In this document: positions 7,000-15,549 of the stretch, piece after piece
Position numbering within the stretch: position 1 is the first letter of the stretch
How the letters are laid out: the number at the start of each line of letters is the position of its first letter
Assembly (NCBI GenBank): GCA_026415595.1
Contig: JAOAGU010000010.1
Location: 1-24,569, forward strand
From: Thermodesulfovibrio sp.
Lineage (GTDB): Bacteria > Nitrospirota > Thermodesulfovibrionia > Thermodesulfovibrionales > Thermodesulfovibrionaceae
DNA: 24,569 nucleotides
Direction: 5' to 3'
Notes under the pieces: model-generated
Told to the model about the DNA's origin: nothing
Database searches by the model: none
Seen by the model: the letters and a program-made list of their open reading frames with translations, nothing else
Made by a program: the position numbers and the translations under genes

Positions 7000-9095
7000 A
7001 CTCTCTCTAAATTTGCTATTTTAGAAGCAAGTTTTTTAACTCCTATACCAGGAAAATTGACAATAACCTTTAAATCTTCACCTTCTCCTGAACAGTCTCT
7101 TACAATTCCAATTCCCCAAACAGGATGTTTTACTTTACATCCAATAATAAACGGAGGTTTAATTTTTGGTTTATCTTTCTCTATTTTTTCAGCGACAAAG
7201 GAAGGGCAATCTTTTCTTATGCATGTACAGTACTCTAAGGGTATGTCTTTAATAAAGTTAGAAGGCTCTTGTGACTGAACTTTTGAATAAAGTTTTCTAT
7301 TTTTTGCTGCTGTCAAAAATAGCATGTCTTTTGCTCTTGTCATACCAACATAAAATAGTCTTCTTTCTTCTTGAATTTCTAAGGGGTCTTCCTTTGCTTT
7401 AAAATAAGGTAATATACCTTCTTCACATCCAGCTATAAAAACTACAGGAAATTCAAGCCCTTTTACTGCATGTAATGTAAGAAGAGATACATAATTTCTA
7501 TTACTTTCCCATGTATCTACTGATGAGATAAGAGATACTTTATCAAGGAAATCTCTAACTGATAGTTTTTCTGCAGAGGATAAAAGTTCTAAGACATTTT
7601 GAATTCGGTCTTCTTCAATTTCTTCAAGATATCCAGTGGAGTTTAAAATTTCTTTTATCATTGAAGAGGCAGTCTTGTATTCCTTTTTAGATAAAACCTC
7701 AATTAATTCTATAAAACCCCTTAATTTTTCTCTTAAACTTTCTTGAATATTTTCATCTTTTACCATATTTTTAATAGTTGTGTAGTATGAACACATATTT
7801 TTCTTAGCTTCTAATTCAATTTTTGATATGGCAGAAGAACCGATTCCCCTTGCAGGAATGTTAATTATTCTTAAAAAGCTAACATTATCCTCTTTATTTA
7901 ATATCAATCGCATGTAAGAGATTACATCTTTTATCTCTTTTCTATGATAAAAACTGACCCCACTTACAACTTGGTAGGGAATATTTTCCATTCTCAATGC
8001 TTCTTCTAATGCTCTAGCCTGCAAAGTTAATCTGTACAGTATTGCGAAATCTTTATATTCATAATTACCTTTCAAATATAATTCTTTTATGTTTTTAGCA
8101 ATATATTTTGCTTCCTCCTCTTCATTCATTAACTGGCAATAAAATATTTTTTCACCCCAGTCTCTTTCAGTCCACAATGATTTTGGTTTTCTAACTACAT
8201 TTTTAGAAATCATTGCTGTTGAAGCCAGTATAATATGCTTTGTAGAACGGTAATTCTGTTCTAATTTAACCACTTTCGTTTCGGGAAAGTCACTCTCAAA
8301 ATTCAGTATATTATGAACATTTGCTCCTCTGAATTTGTAAATACTCTGGTCATCATCTCCTACCACACATATTTTTTTATGGTATTTGGAAAGTAGTCGA
8401 AGGAGCACATATTGCGATTTATTTGTATCCTGAAATTCATCTACAAGAATGTATCTAAATTGTTCAGCATATCTCCTCAGCAAGTCTTCCTTTTCATTGA
8501 AAAGATTGATTGCCATGAGTATTAGGTCATCAAAGTCAAGGGCATTATATCTTCTTAATTCATTCTGATATCGAGCATATATTCTGCCCAATCTTTCTTC
8601 AAATTCATATCCTTCAATGTTGGAAGCATACTGTTCTGAAGTAATAAGATTAGACTTAAGATTGCTTATTTTTGATACTATGCATTTGCATAATGCTTCG
8701 TGCATATTAAACTCTTTCAGTATTCTTTTTGTTATTGCTGCCTGGTCGTCTTCATCATAAATTATAAAATCTCGCTTATAACCTATTTGTTCAATATGAT
8801 TTCTAAGAATTCGTAAACAAAGAGAATGAAATGTACCAATCCAGTAATTTTTCCAGTTGCCATTACAGATTTTAAATATTCTTTCTTTCATCTCATCTGC
8901 TGCTTTGTTTGTAAAGGTTACTGTAAATATAGATGAAGGAGAAAGACCGAAAGCACGGGTGAGATAAGCATACTTATAAGTTATAACCCTTGTTTTACCA
9001 CTTCCCGCTCCTGCGAGTACAAGAAGTGGTCCTTCGCAATATACTACTGCTTCTTGCTGTGAGGGATTTAAATCCCTTAAGGGGAAATCTTTCAT
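6996..9095 (-). CDS. pcrA: UvrD/PcrA-type superfamily 1 DNA helicase
   Basis: 699 residues, within the PcrA/UvrD size range. A 3'-to-5' ATP-dependent helicase used in nucleotide excision and mismatch repair and in clearing replication conflicts. Motifs in order: Q-motif NPSQQEAV (10-17), Walker A GAGSGKT (29-35), Ia TFTNKAADEM, Ib GTFHSLCLRILR, Walker B VDEFQDT, III GDDDQSIYKFRGA, IV LEQNYRST, V TLHAVKGLEFP, VI VGMTRAKD. The C-terminal 50 residues (KVKHPVWGIGIV onward) form the Tudor-like PcrA/UvrD tail that contacts RNA polymerase in Bacillus. A CxCxxxxxC cluster (YCTCIRKDCPSF) precedes it; whether it binds metal is unclear. Start ATG 9095 has a GAGGGG site. It ends overlapping gatC by 4 bases. 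Confidence 0.95.
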   Translation of the reverse strand: MKDFPLRDLNPSQQEAVVYCEGPLLVLAGAGSGKTRVITYKYAYLTRAFGLSPSSIFTVTFTNKAADEMKERIFKICNGNWKNYWIGTFHSLCLRILRNHIEQIGYKRDFIIYDEDDQAAITKRILKEFNMHEALCKCIVSKISNLKSNLITSEQYASNIEGYEFEERLGRIYARYQNELRRYNALDFDDLILMAINLFNEKEDLLRRYAEQFRYILVDEFQDTNKSQYVLLRLLSKYHKKICVVGDDDQSIYKFRGANVHNILNFESDFPETKVVKLEQNYRSTKHIILASTAMISKNVVRKPKSLWTERDWGEKIFYCQLMNEEEEAKYIAKNIKELYLKGNYEYKDFAILYRLTLQARALEEALRMENIPYQVVSGVSFYHRKEIKDVISYMRLILNKEDNVSFLRIINIPARGIGSSAISKIELEAKKNMCSYYTTIKNMVKDENIQESLREKLRGFIELIEVLSKKEYKTASSMIKEILNSTGYLEEIEEDRIQNVLELLSSAEKLSVRDFLDKVSLISSVDTWESNRNYVSLLTLHAVKGLEFPVVFIAGCEEGILPYFKAKEDPLEIQEERRLFYVGMTRAKDMLFLTAAKNRKLYSKVQSQEPSNFIKDIPLEYCTCIRKDCPSFVAEKIEKDKPKIKPPFIIGCKVKHPVWGIGIVRDCSGEGEDLKVIVNFPGIGVKKLASKIANLERV

Positions 9096-9131
9096 GGCTA
9101 TACCCCTCTAAATTTTATTTTAAAGAATAAA

Positions 9132-10958
9132 CTATTCAACAGTAACACTTTTTGCAAGATTTCTTGGCTGATCCACATCACAACCTCTTAAAAGTGCTAT
9201 ATGATAAGCTAATAACTGAAGGGGGATACTAAACAGTACGGTGTTCAGGTAGCTATTAATCCCTTCAACATAAATAAATCTATCTGATAATTTTTTAAGT
9301 TTATCTGCCTTGCTACTTGAAATTGTTATTACAAACCCATCTCTTGCTTTAATTTCCTGAATATTAGAAAAGGTTTTTTCAAGATATAAATCATCAGATA
9401 TGATAAAAATTACAGGGAATCCTTCTTCTACAAGGGCTATCGGTCCATGCTTCATCTCACCTGCGGCATATCCTTCTGCATGTATATATGATATTTCTTT
9501 AAGTTTTAAGGCTCCTTCAAGGGCAACGGGATAATTTGGTCCTCTTCCAAGATAAAGAAAGTTTGGTTTTCTGTAAATCTCCTTTGCTAAATGTTGGATT
9601 TTATTATCTAATTTTAAAGCATCTTCAGCCATTCTTGGCAGTTGAAAAAGGTCAGATAGCAGTTTTTCAAAATTTACCTTTTGAGACTTTCTTTTTGCCT
9701 GTGCAAGAGCGATACTTAATATATATAAAGATACAATCTGGGATGTAAAAGCCTTGGTAGAGGCAACTCCTATTTCAGGACCTGAATGGGTATAAAATAC
9801 TGCATCTGCTTCACGGGAGGCAGTGCTTCCAAGAACATTGCAGATGGTAAGGGTCTTTACTCCAGCTTTTTTTGCATATCTTAAAGCTGCCAGAGTATCC
9901 GCAGTCTCTCCCGACTGTGTTATTGCTATGAAAAGAGAGTCTTTTTCAAATGGAACATTTCTGTATCTGAATTCTGAGGCAATATCTACTTCAACAGGTA
10001 TCTCTGCGATTCTTTCAATTATATACTTCCCAATCAGGCAAGCATGATAAGAGGTTCCGCAGGCAACCATATAAATTTTATTATTTAAAAGTAAATCATT
10101 CCGAGTAAGCCCTAACTCGGCATAATTAATTCCTGAGCAATCGGGAAGAACTCTTCCCCTTATTGTATCAGATAAGGCTCTTGGCTGTTCATATATTTCT
10201 TTGAGCATGAAATGCTTGAAACCGCCTTTTTCAGCCATAGAGGCTGTCCATGTTATTGTTACAGGTGTTTTTTTCTTTTCTTTACCACTCAGATCATATA
10301 TTTTATAAGAGCCTTTCCTAAGCACAACCATCTCACCGTCATCAAGAAAAATTACTCTGTTGCAATGATTAAGAAATGCAGGAACGTCGGAAGCTATGAA
10401 TTTTTCATCATCCAGAATTCCAACTACAAGAGGGCTTTCCATCCTAACTCCAATAATTTTTTCAGGTTCTCTTTCATCTATGACAACAATGGCGTAAGAG
10501 CCTTTTAAACGTGACACCGCTGTTCTTACAGCCTCTTCAAAGTTGAGTTTTTCTCCATATTTTCTTATTAGATGGACGATTACTTCAGTATCAGTTTCAG
10601 AAATGAACTTAGTTCCTTCTTCTTTAAGTTCCTTTTTCAATTCTGCATAGTTTTCTATAATTCCATTATGAACTAAAGCTATCCCACCTGAACAGTGCGG
10701 ATGGGCATTTTCATCTGAAGGTTTGCCATGCGTTGCCCATCTTGTATGACCAATAACTATCTGGGATTTTTTTAGTTTTTCGTCTATTAAACTCTCAAGA
10801 TTTTTGATCTTTCCTTTGCATTTTACTGTATTTATGTTACCGTTGAGCAAGCAGGCTATTCCTGCTGAATCATAACCTCTGTATTCAAGTTTTTTTAAAC
10901 CCTCTATTACTACTTCCAAAGCGTTTTTATCTCCAATATATCCGATGATTCCACACAC
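9132..10958 (-). CDS. glmS: Glutamine--fructose-6-phosphate aminotransferase (isomerizing)
   Basis: 608 residues from GTG 10958 (E. coli 609). It makes glucosamine-6-phosphate from fructose-6-phosphate and glutamine, the first committed step to UDP-GlcNAc. An upstream in-frame start at 10988 would add ten residues before VCGIIGY. I reject it because the N-terminal nucleophile cysteine must be residue 2 so that it is exposed after methionine removal. The GTG also has a GGGAG/AAGGA site. The glutaminase half has RGYDSAGIA, GHTRWATHG and HNGIIEN; two SIS domains follow (CGTSYHA, TQSGETADT, GRGPNYPVALEGALKLKE), and the C-terminus DQPRNLAKSVTVE is canonical. The GTG shares its G with the glmU TAG stop (TAGTG), so the two are likely translationally coupled. 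No glmS ribozyme is possible in this arrangement. Confidence 0.98.
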   Translation of the reverse strand: MCGIIGYIGDKNALEVVIEGLKKLEYRGYDSAGIACLLNGNINTVKCKGKIKNLESLIDEKLKKSQIVIGHTRWATHGKPSDENAHPHCSGGIALVHNGIIENYAELKKELKEEGTKFISETDTEVIVHLIRKYGEKLNFEEAVRTAVSRLKGSYAIVVIDEREPEKIIGVRMESPLVVGILDDEKFIASDVPAFLNHCNRVIFLDDGEMVVLRKGSYKIYDLSGKEKKKTPVTITWTASMAEKGGFKHFMLKEIYEQPRALSDTIRGRVLPDCSGINYAELGLTRNDLLLNNKIYMVACGTSYHACLIGKYIIERIAEIPVEVDIASEFRYRNVPFEKDSLFIAITQSGETADTLAALRYAKKAGVKTLTICNVLGSTASREADAVFYTHSGPEIGVASTKAFTSQIVSLYILSIALAQAKRKSQKVNFEKLLSDLFQLPRMAEDALKLDNKIQHLAKEIYRKPNFLYLGRGPNYPVALEGALKLKEISYIHAEGYAAGEMKHGPIALVEEGFPVIFIISDDLYLEKTFSNIQEIKARDGFVITISSSKADKLKKLSDRFIYVEGINSYLNTVLFSIPLQLLAYHIALLRGCDVDQPRNLAKSVTVE

Positions 10959-12322
10959 TATTCCTTCTCCCGCCTTTTTTTTACCCAATCTTTAATGGTT
11001 TTTTGAGGTGTTCTACTAATGGCAAGTGAACCTTCAGGAACTTCTTTTGTTATTGTAGAGCCTGCTCCCACATAGGCATCTTTATTTATTTTTACAGGAG
11101 CTATAAGCTGGGTGTCACTTCCAATGAAGACATTATCTTCAATTATGGTTTTATGTTTTTTTCTACCATCATAGTTACATGTAATTGTACCTGCTCCTAT
11201 ATTTACATTTTTGCCAATTTGAGCATCTCCTAAGTAACTTAGATGAGCTGCTTTTGTGCCATCTCCTATTGTTGATTTTTTTACTTCTACAAAATTGCCA
11301 ATTCTACATTCTCTTCCTATAACAGTTTCTGCTCTTAAGTGTGCAAAAGGACCGATTTTAGAACCATCTTTAATATGGGCATTCTCAGCGACTGTATAGT
11401 CTTTTATTTCTACATTGTCTTCAACAGTGCAATTTTTTAGTCTTACACCCTGATAAATAACGCAACTCTGACCTATTTTAGTATCCCCTTCAAGAAAAAC
11501 ACAGGGATATATTATTGTATCAGCTCCGATAGAGACCTTGGGTGAAATCCAGACTGATTGGGGATCATAGAAAGTTACTCCTTTGTCCATCCAGTCATTT
11601 ATAATTCGGTCTCTTAGATACTTAATTGCCAGAGAGAGCTCACTCCTTGTATTTATTCCTATAAGTTCATCCTCATTGGCTAAGGGATAGGCTTCTATTT
11701 TTTTGCCTTTTTTAACAGCGATTTCTACAATATCTGTGAGGTAGTATTCGCCTTTAAGAGGATTTTCTTTTACTTCCTTTACCAGTTCTGCTATATGATT
11801 TTTATTTAAAACATAAACTCCACTATTTGCCTCCGAAATATGCTTTTCTTCTTCTGAGGAGTCTGTTATCTCGACAATTCTCTTGATATTGCCATCTTTA
11901 TCTCTTAAAATTTTTCCGTAAGAATGCTCTCTTTTTGAATGGAATGAAAGTATACCCATATCCAAACTGTTTTTATCAAAAAGGTCAATGAAATTAGCGA
12001 GAGTTTCCTTTCTTATAAGAGGTGTGTCTCCATTAAGTATGAGAATTTTATTGCTTTTTAAATATGGCAGAGCAGAAAGCAGAGCATGTGCGGTTCCTTT
12101 TGGTTCATTCTGAAAAACAAATTTTATATCATTTTTTGATAGATGCTCGGTAAGTTTCGTTATAGAAGGATTAAGAACTACAAATATATTTTCAGGATTT
12201 ATACTTTTAGCTGCATCTATTACGTAATCTATAATTGGGATATCAAAGATTTTATGAAGAATTTTTGGCAACTTTGATTTCATTCTTGTTCCCAATCCTG
12301 CTGCCAAAATTACTACATCCAC
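10958..12322 (-). CDS. glmU: Bifunctional N-acetylglucosamine-1-phosphate uridyltransferase / glucosamine-1-phosphate acetyltransferase
   Basis: 454 residues (E. coli 456). It makes UDP-GlcNAc for peptidoglycan and lipopolysaccharide. The N-terminal nucleotidyltransferase half carries AAGLGTRMKSKLPK (G9, G11, T12, R13, K-rich loop), NGDTPLI and GEYYLTDI. The C-terminal half is a left-handed beta-helix of hexapeptide repeats with AHLRAETVIG, AAHLSYLGDAQIG and NIGAGTITCNYDG, the acetyl-CoA site. It starts at GTG 12322, which overlaps the TAG stop of the upstream DUF502 gene by one base, with GGAG 7 bases upstream; the nearby ATG is out of frame. It ends in the same kind of TAGTG junction with glmS. 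glmM, the missing step between GlmS and GlmU, is not in the window. Confidence 0.98.
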   Translation of the reverse strand: MDVVILAAGLGTRMKSKLPKILHKIFDIPIIDYVIDAAKSINPENIFVVLNPSITKLTEHLSKNDIKFVFQNEPKGTAHALLSALPYLKSNKILILNGDTPLIRKETLANFIDLFDKNSLDMGILSFHSKREHSYGKILRDKDGNIKRIVEITDSSEEEKHISEANSGVYVLNKNHIAELVKEVKENPLKGEYYLTDIVEIAVKKGKKIEAYPLANEDELIGINTRSELSLAIKYLRDRIINDWMDKGVTFYDPQSVWISPKVSIGADTIIYPCVFLEGDTKIGQSCVIYQGVRLKNCTVEDNVEIKDYTVAENAHIKDGSKIGPFAHLRAETVIGRECRIGNFVEVKKSTIGDGTKAAHLSYLGDAQIGKNVNIGAGTITCNYDGRKKHKTIIEDNVFIGSDTQLIAPVKINKDAYVGAGSTITKEVPEGSLAISRTPQKTIKDWVKKRREKE

Positions 12323-12942
12323 TATTTTTCTCCTTTAATGATTTCAGGGGATGCTATGCCACCTGAGAGAATTATCTTTATTCCATACTGAACAGGAATA
12401 TCTGTATGAATAACACTTTCTGGCTCAAAGAGAACAACCTCTCCAAGGTAGAGGTTATTTGTTGGAAGATAGACAGCTATGAGTTTTTTTTCATTGTCAC
12501 CTTCTTTTAAAGTACATATTTTTGTCTGAAAACCAAAGACAAAACTTCCTTTACGTGGATACTCAACTATAACAAATTTCTGGAAGGAAGTTTTATCTTC
12601 AGGTGAAAAGGCATCAATTAACTGTTTAAGAGATGAATAAAGGCTTTTAAAAACAGGGATCTTAAGAAAAAGCAATTTTTCAATCTGGTCTAAGAGTTTT
12701 TTACCAAAAACATTTGTTGATATGACACCCACAACAAAAACAAGTATAAGAGCTGTTAAAAAACCCAGTCCTGCAATGTGTCTGCCAAATATATACTCAT
12801 AAATTGGACCTAAGAGCCCATCAACTATTTTAAATAGTTGTATAAAAATGAAAATGCTAATCGCAATTGGAATTGTTACAATAAGGCCTGCGATGAACTT
12901 TCTTTTGAAGGTAAGTCTTATGGATGGCTCCATATCAGGCAC
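12322..12942 (-). CDS. DUF502 family inner-membrane protein
   Basis: 206 residues. Two hydrophobic helices (about residues 14 to 38 and 50 to 76) are followed by a soluble domain with the family pattern FGKKLLDQIEKLLFLKIPVF (helical, after the second helix), VIVEYPRKG, VYLPTNN(L)YLGEV and IHTDIPVQYGIKIILSGGI. The common 'PTTPNPTSG' motif of the family is replaced by LPTNNLYLG, still recognisable. The family has no established function in bacteria; membrane placement beside cell-wall precursor genes is only suggestive. The GTG at 12942 lies inside the last codons of yebC (8-base overlap) with AAGG before it; an in-frame ATG at 12933 is possible but has worse spacing. It is joined to glmU by a 1-base overlap. 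Confidence 0.9.
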   Translation of the reverse strand: MPDMEPSIRLTFKRKFIAGLIVTIPIAISIFIFIQLFKIVDGLLGPIYEYIFGRHIAGLGFLTALILVFVVGVISTNVFGKKLLDQIEKLLFLKIPVFKSLYSSLKQLIDAFSPEDKTSFQKFVIVEYPRKGSFVFGFQTKICTLKEGDNEKKLIAVYLPTNNLYLGEVVLFEPESVIHTDIPVQYGIKIILSGGIASPEIIKGEK

Positions 12943-13690
12943 TTACCTTACTCATAGCCTCATAGGATATATCAAAATTGGCATAAACATTCTGCACATC
13001 GTCATGGTCCTCCAAGGCATCCATAAGTTTCAACATTTTCTCTGCTTCTTCACCATCTATTGAGACATAATTTTTAGGTAGCATTGTAACTTCTGCAAGT
13101 GATATATTTATACCAGCTTTTTCAAAAGAGGCTTTTATATTCCTAAGGTTCTCGGGTGAACATATAAGTTCAAAGTTATCCTCCTTTGGATCATTTTTTA
13201 CATCATCAACACCAACTTCAAGGGCAATTGAAAGAAGAGTATCTTCATCAATGGACATTTTATCAACGAGGATATAGCCTTTTTTTTCGAACATCCACGA
13301 AACACAGCCAGATTCTCCGAGGCTTCCACCATATTTTGAAAGCAAATGTCTTATCTCTGAAACCGTTCTGTTTTTGTTATCAGTCATTGTTTCTATAAGA
13401 AGAGCAACTCCTCCTGGTCCATATCCCTCGTAAGTGACTTCCTCATAAGTTGTGCCTGTTAGTTCACCAGTTCCCTTCATTATTGCTCTTTTGATATTAT
13501 CCATTGGCATATTGACATCTCTTGCCTTTTCAATAGCAACTCTAAGACGGGGATTTTTTTCAGGATCACCACCTCCGAGTCGTGCAGCAACAGATATTTC
13601 TTTTACTATTTTAGTAAACATTTTGCCTCTTTTTGCGTCAACCTGTGACTTTTTATGCTTGATCTGAGCCCATTTGGAATGACCTGCCAC
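12935..13690 (-). CDS. yebC: YebC/TACO1 family protein (translation factor or transcriptional regulator)
   Basis: 251 residues, the usual length. The N-terminus MAGHSKWAQIKHKKSQVDAK is the family signature, followed by the R-rich region with EKNPRLRVAIEKARDVNMP, EGYGPGGVALLIE, the GSLGESGCVSWMF segment and the acidic C-terminal domain ending near LEDHDDVQNVYANFDI. Members were described as DNA-binding regulators (PmpR) and more recently as factors that relieve ribosome stalling at proline-rich stretches; I cannot decide between these here. The start is GTG 13690 with a textbook AGGAGG. It heads a sub-operon with DUF502, glmU and glmS and has its own promoter at 13722-13751. The terminal codons overlap the DUF502 gene by 8 bases. 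Confidence 0.97.
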   Translation of the reverse strand: MAGHSKWAQIKHKKSQVDAKRGKMFTKIVKEISVAARLGGGDPEKNPRLRVAIEKARDVNMPMDNIKRAIMKGTGELTGTTYEEVTYEGYGPGGVALLIETMTDNKNRTVSEIRHLLSKYGGSLGESGCVSWMFEKKGYILVDKMSIDEDTLLSIALEVGVDDVKNDPKEDNFELICSPENLRNIKASFEKAGINISLAEVTMLPKNYVSIDGEEAEKMLKLMDALEDHDDVQNVYANFDISYEAMSKVSA

Positions 13691-13721
13691 TAAAAACCTC
13701 CTAATGGAAGGAATATTATTA

Positions 13722-13751
13722 ATAATAATAAGATTTTTTCATTTCTGTCAA
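13722..13751 (-). promoter_or_regulatory. Promoter of the yebC-DUF502-glmU-glmS sub-operon
   Basis: Minus-strand -35 TTGACA (13746-13751, perfect consensus), 18-base spacer, -10 TATTAT (13722-13727, one mismatch). The TGA stop of the upstream YkgJ-like gene (13748-13750) is embedded in the -35. The expected start near 13715 leaves a leader of about 25 bases holding the AGGAGG site of yebC. Inferred by eye. Confidence 0.6.
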
Positions 13752-14500
13752 ATCCTTATGTTATCAAGGACATTTAAAGCTTCTGTAAATAAAGAGTTTT
13801 TATATCCCTCGGTCGTTAATTCTGTGATAAACATGGCTCTTTGTCTCTTTATAAAATCCTCAGGATTTTCTATTGATGCTCTGAAACAAATTTCTTCAAT
13901 AAATTTATTTATAAGAGGTATTTCAAGCAAGCCGTCCTTAGAAAGTATAAATTGATAGAAGAAGGGACTTTTATCTATATCAGCAAAAATTTTTTCCATT
14001 AAATCAATCTGAGCACTAAGTTCCTTTTTTAATTTATAGAAATTGCTTTTCAATTCAGAGCCTGTAAACTCACCATTCCATATTATTGGGAAATTTTCTT
14101 GAAAGCCTTTACAATCTCTAAAAGCAGCCTTTCTTTTTTCTCTTATTACTATATCTTGATACTCCTCTGGAAAAGTCACAGAGAATGGAATAACTTTACA
14201 TTGAAAAGGTTTTAGTTCTCCATGTATTAAACAGAGTGAGTTTTTTAAAAAGCGACATTTTTTTCGCAATCTATTTCCTGCAATGAAATCGCCAATAATA
14301 TAAAAATTTTTATATTTAAATGTAATATCTTGTATGTAATTTTCGTGTATTGCATTAAAGGGATAAACTTTCCGAAACCCTGCTGTTATTGGAAAAAATT
14401 TATAAAGTTTGCCAATCTCTGCAAGGGTTATTATAGTTGCTCCTCCACAGCAAATAGAGGAGCATTCAGTTATACATTGAAAATGTATTTTCTTTTTCAA
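13748..14500 (-). CDS. YkgJ-like cysteine-cluster protein
   Basis: 250 residues, cytoplasmic, unknown function. The N-terminus has a tight cluster C9, C13, C17, C18 followed by GG, then C82, C90 (KKCRFLKNSLCLIHG) and C101 (KPFQCKVIPF), and C130. This CxxxC...CC / CxFL....CxIH....P..C pattern is that of the YkgJ family, thought to bind zinc or an Fe-S cluster. The C-terminal 120 residues are helical and lack recognisable motifs. The only start that keeps the first cysteines is TTG 14500, which overlaps the pyrE stop as TTGA; the next methionine is near residue 190. The TTG start with a weak ribosome site suggests it depends on translation of pyrE. It ends inside the -35 hexamer of the yebC promoter. 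Confidence 0.85.
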   Translation of the reverse strand: MKKKIHFQCITECSSICCGGATIITLAEIGKLYKFFPITAGFRKVYPFNAIHENYIQDITFKYKNFYIIGDFIAGNRLRKKCRFLKNSLCLIHGELKPFQCKVIPFSVTFPEEYQDIVIREKRKAAFRDCKGFQENFPIIWNGEFTGSELKSNFYKLKKELSAQIDLMEKIFADIDKSPFFYQFILSKDGLLEIPLINKFIEEICFRASIENPEDFIKRQRAMFITELTTEGYKNSLFTEALNVLDNIRI

Positions 14501-15069
14501 TTTCTATAAAGTGTCATTACCTCATCTCTCATAACCACAGCTTGAAGCTCTGCAGGGAAACCACATTCCTTGAGAAAATTTAGTATATTTTCCCTCCCGC
14601 CTTCCTGCCTGTCTACAAGGACAACCACCTTTCTAACAAAAATTCCTGCCTCTTTCAGTCTTGTTATTGCCTGAATAGTTGAGCTTCCTGTGGTAATGAC
14701 ATCATCAACCACTACAACACTATCACCTTCATTAATATTTCCTTCAATCCATTGCATTGTTCCATGTTCCTTAGCCTTTTTTCTCACAACAAATGATTCA
14801 ATAGGTTTGCCTTTAAGATAAGATGTATAGGCTACCGCATTTGAGATAGGGTCTGCACCAAGAGTGAGCCCTCCAATTCCTTTCACATCAAGGTTAGCAA
14901 TTAGATCAAAAATTATATTTCCTATTAAATACATACCTTCGGGAGATAAGGTCACTGTTTTACAGTTAAAGTAGTATTTGCTTAAGCTCCCAGAGGTAAG
15001 CCGGAAAATAGGCTCTTCACTGTATTTAAAGGCTTTTTCATAGATAAGTTTGATTAGTCTATCTCGCAT
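14497..15069 (-). CDS. pyrE: Orotate phosphoribosyltransferase
   Basis: 190 residues from ATG 15069. It joins orotate to PRPP to give OMP, which PyrF (about 1.6 kb upstream in the same run) decarboxylates to UMP. The PRPP-binding motif is VVVVDDVITTGSS. Also present: FRLTSGSLSKYYFNCKTVTL near the N-terminus, GGLTLGADPISNAVAY, and the flexible catalytic loop VRKKAKEHGT with its lysines. A GTG at 15105 would extend it by 12 residues, overlap the lipoprotein gene by 32 bases and lacks a ribosome site. ATG 15069, 4 bases after the lipoprotein stop, gives the typical N-terminus and length; its AGGAG lies rather far upstream, so re-initiation after the lipoprotein gene is likely. It overlaps the YkgJ-like gene by 4 bases at its end. 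Confidence 0.95.
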   Translation of the reverse strand: MRDRLIKLIYEKAFKYSEEPIFRLTSGSLSKYYFNCKTVTLSPEGMYLIGNIIFDLIANLDVKGIGGLTLGADPISNAVAYTSYLKGKPIESFVVRKKAKEHGTMQWIEGNINEGDSVVVVDDVITTGSSTIQAITRLKEAGIFVRKVVVLVDRQEGGRENILNFLKECGFPAELQAVVMRDEVMTLYRN

Positions 15070-15073
15070 ATTC

Positions 15074-15505
15074 TCAATAGCTTCTCTCCTGCTTTTCAGA
15101 TTCACATATTTCTTTTACCGTATCCTTAACAAGTTTTCCATCTTCCCAGACTTTCTCAGATACTTTTCTGCATTTAGTATAGGGGTCTTTGTAGTAATAA
15201 TCACTTGTAGGTTCAGCTCTGTAATAGCCTCTTCCATCTTCAGTTCTATACTCTACCGGACGACCGCTCTGATACGCTTCCCTTGAACCTCTTTTGGAAA
15301 TATCAGCAATTGTTGCTCCCAAAACAGCACCTAATCCAGCCCCAATTACTCCACCACGCCATGGATTTTTTTTGTCAAGAAGAGCACCTGCCACTCCACC
15401 AACTAATGCTCCTATTCCTGCGCCCTCATAGTGTTGCTGCTGAAGTTGACCGCAGGAGATAGTAAAAAGCATTAAAACAACTAAAATAAATGCGATTTTT
15501 TTCAT
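15074..15505 (-). CDS. Glycine-zipper lipoprotein
   Basis: 143 residues. Start ATG 15505 has a strong AGGAGGG. A signal sequence (MKKIAFILVVLMLF) ends in TISC with Cys18 as the probable lipidated residue; the lipobox is acceptable though not ideal. Residues about 28 to 70 are a glycine zipper (GAGIGALVGGVAGALL, then GGVIGAGLGAVLGATIA), which in SlyB/OmpA-like zipper proteins forms paired helices inserted in the outer membrane. The C-terminal half (YRTEDGRGYYRAEP...CRKVSEKVWEDGKLVKDTVKEIC) matches a soluble tail common in such proteins, with two cysteines that could form a disulfide. Probable role in envelope integrity, not proven. It sits between a small zinc-ribbon gene and pyrE in the same direction. 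Confidence 0.88.
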   Translation of the reverse strand: MKKIAFILVVLMLFTISCGQLQQQHYEGAGIGALVGGVAGALLDKKNPWRGGVIGAGLGAVLGATIADISKRGSREAYQSGRPVEYRTEDGRGYYRAEPTSDYYYKDPYTKCRKVSEKVWEDGKLVKDTVKEICESEKQERSY

Positions 15506-15549
15506 TTTTTTCCCTCCTAATAATTATTTTAAAGTTCCTGTTAAAATTT

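Noticed and set aside
9096..9131. Possible terminator between glmS and the helicase gene
   Set aside because: The 36-base gap has no stem of useful length; the genes are probably read together.
10958..10988. Longer glmS start (ten extra residues before VCGIIGY)
   Set aside because: Class II amidotransferases need the cysteine at position 2, and the extension lies inside glmU coding sequence.
13711..13731. AT-only ATTATTAATAATAATA run that looks like a microsatellite
   Set aside because: It is short and imperfect, and part of it is the -10 and spacer of the yebC promoter.
15069..15105. Longer pyrE start at GTG 15105
   Set aside because: It overlaps the lipoprotein gene by 32 bases, has no ribosome site and exceeds the family N-terminus.
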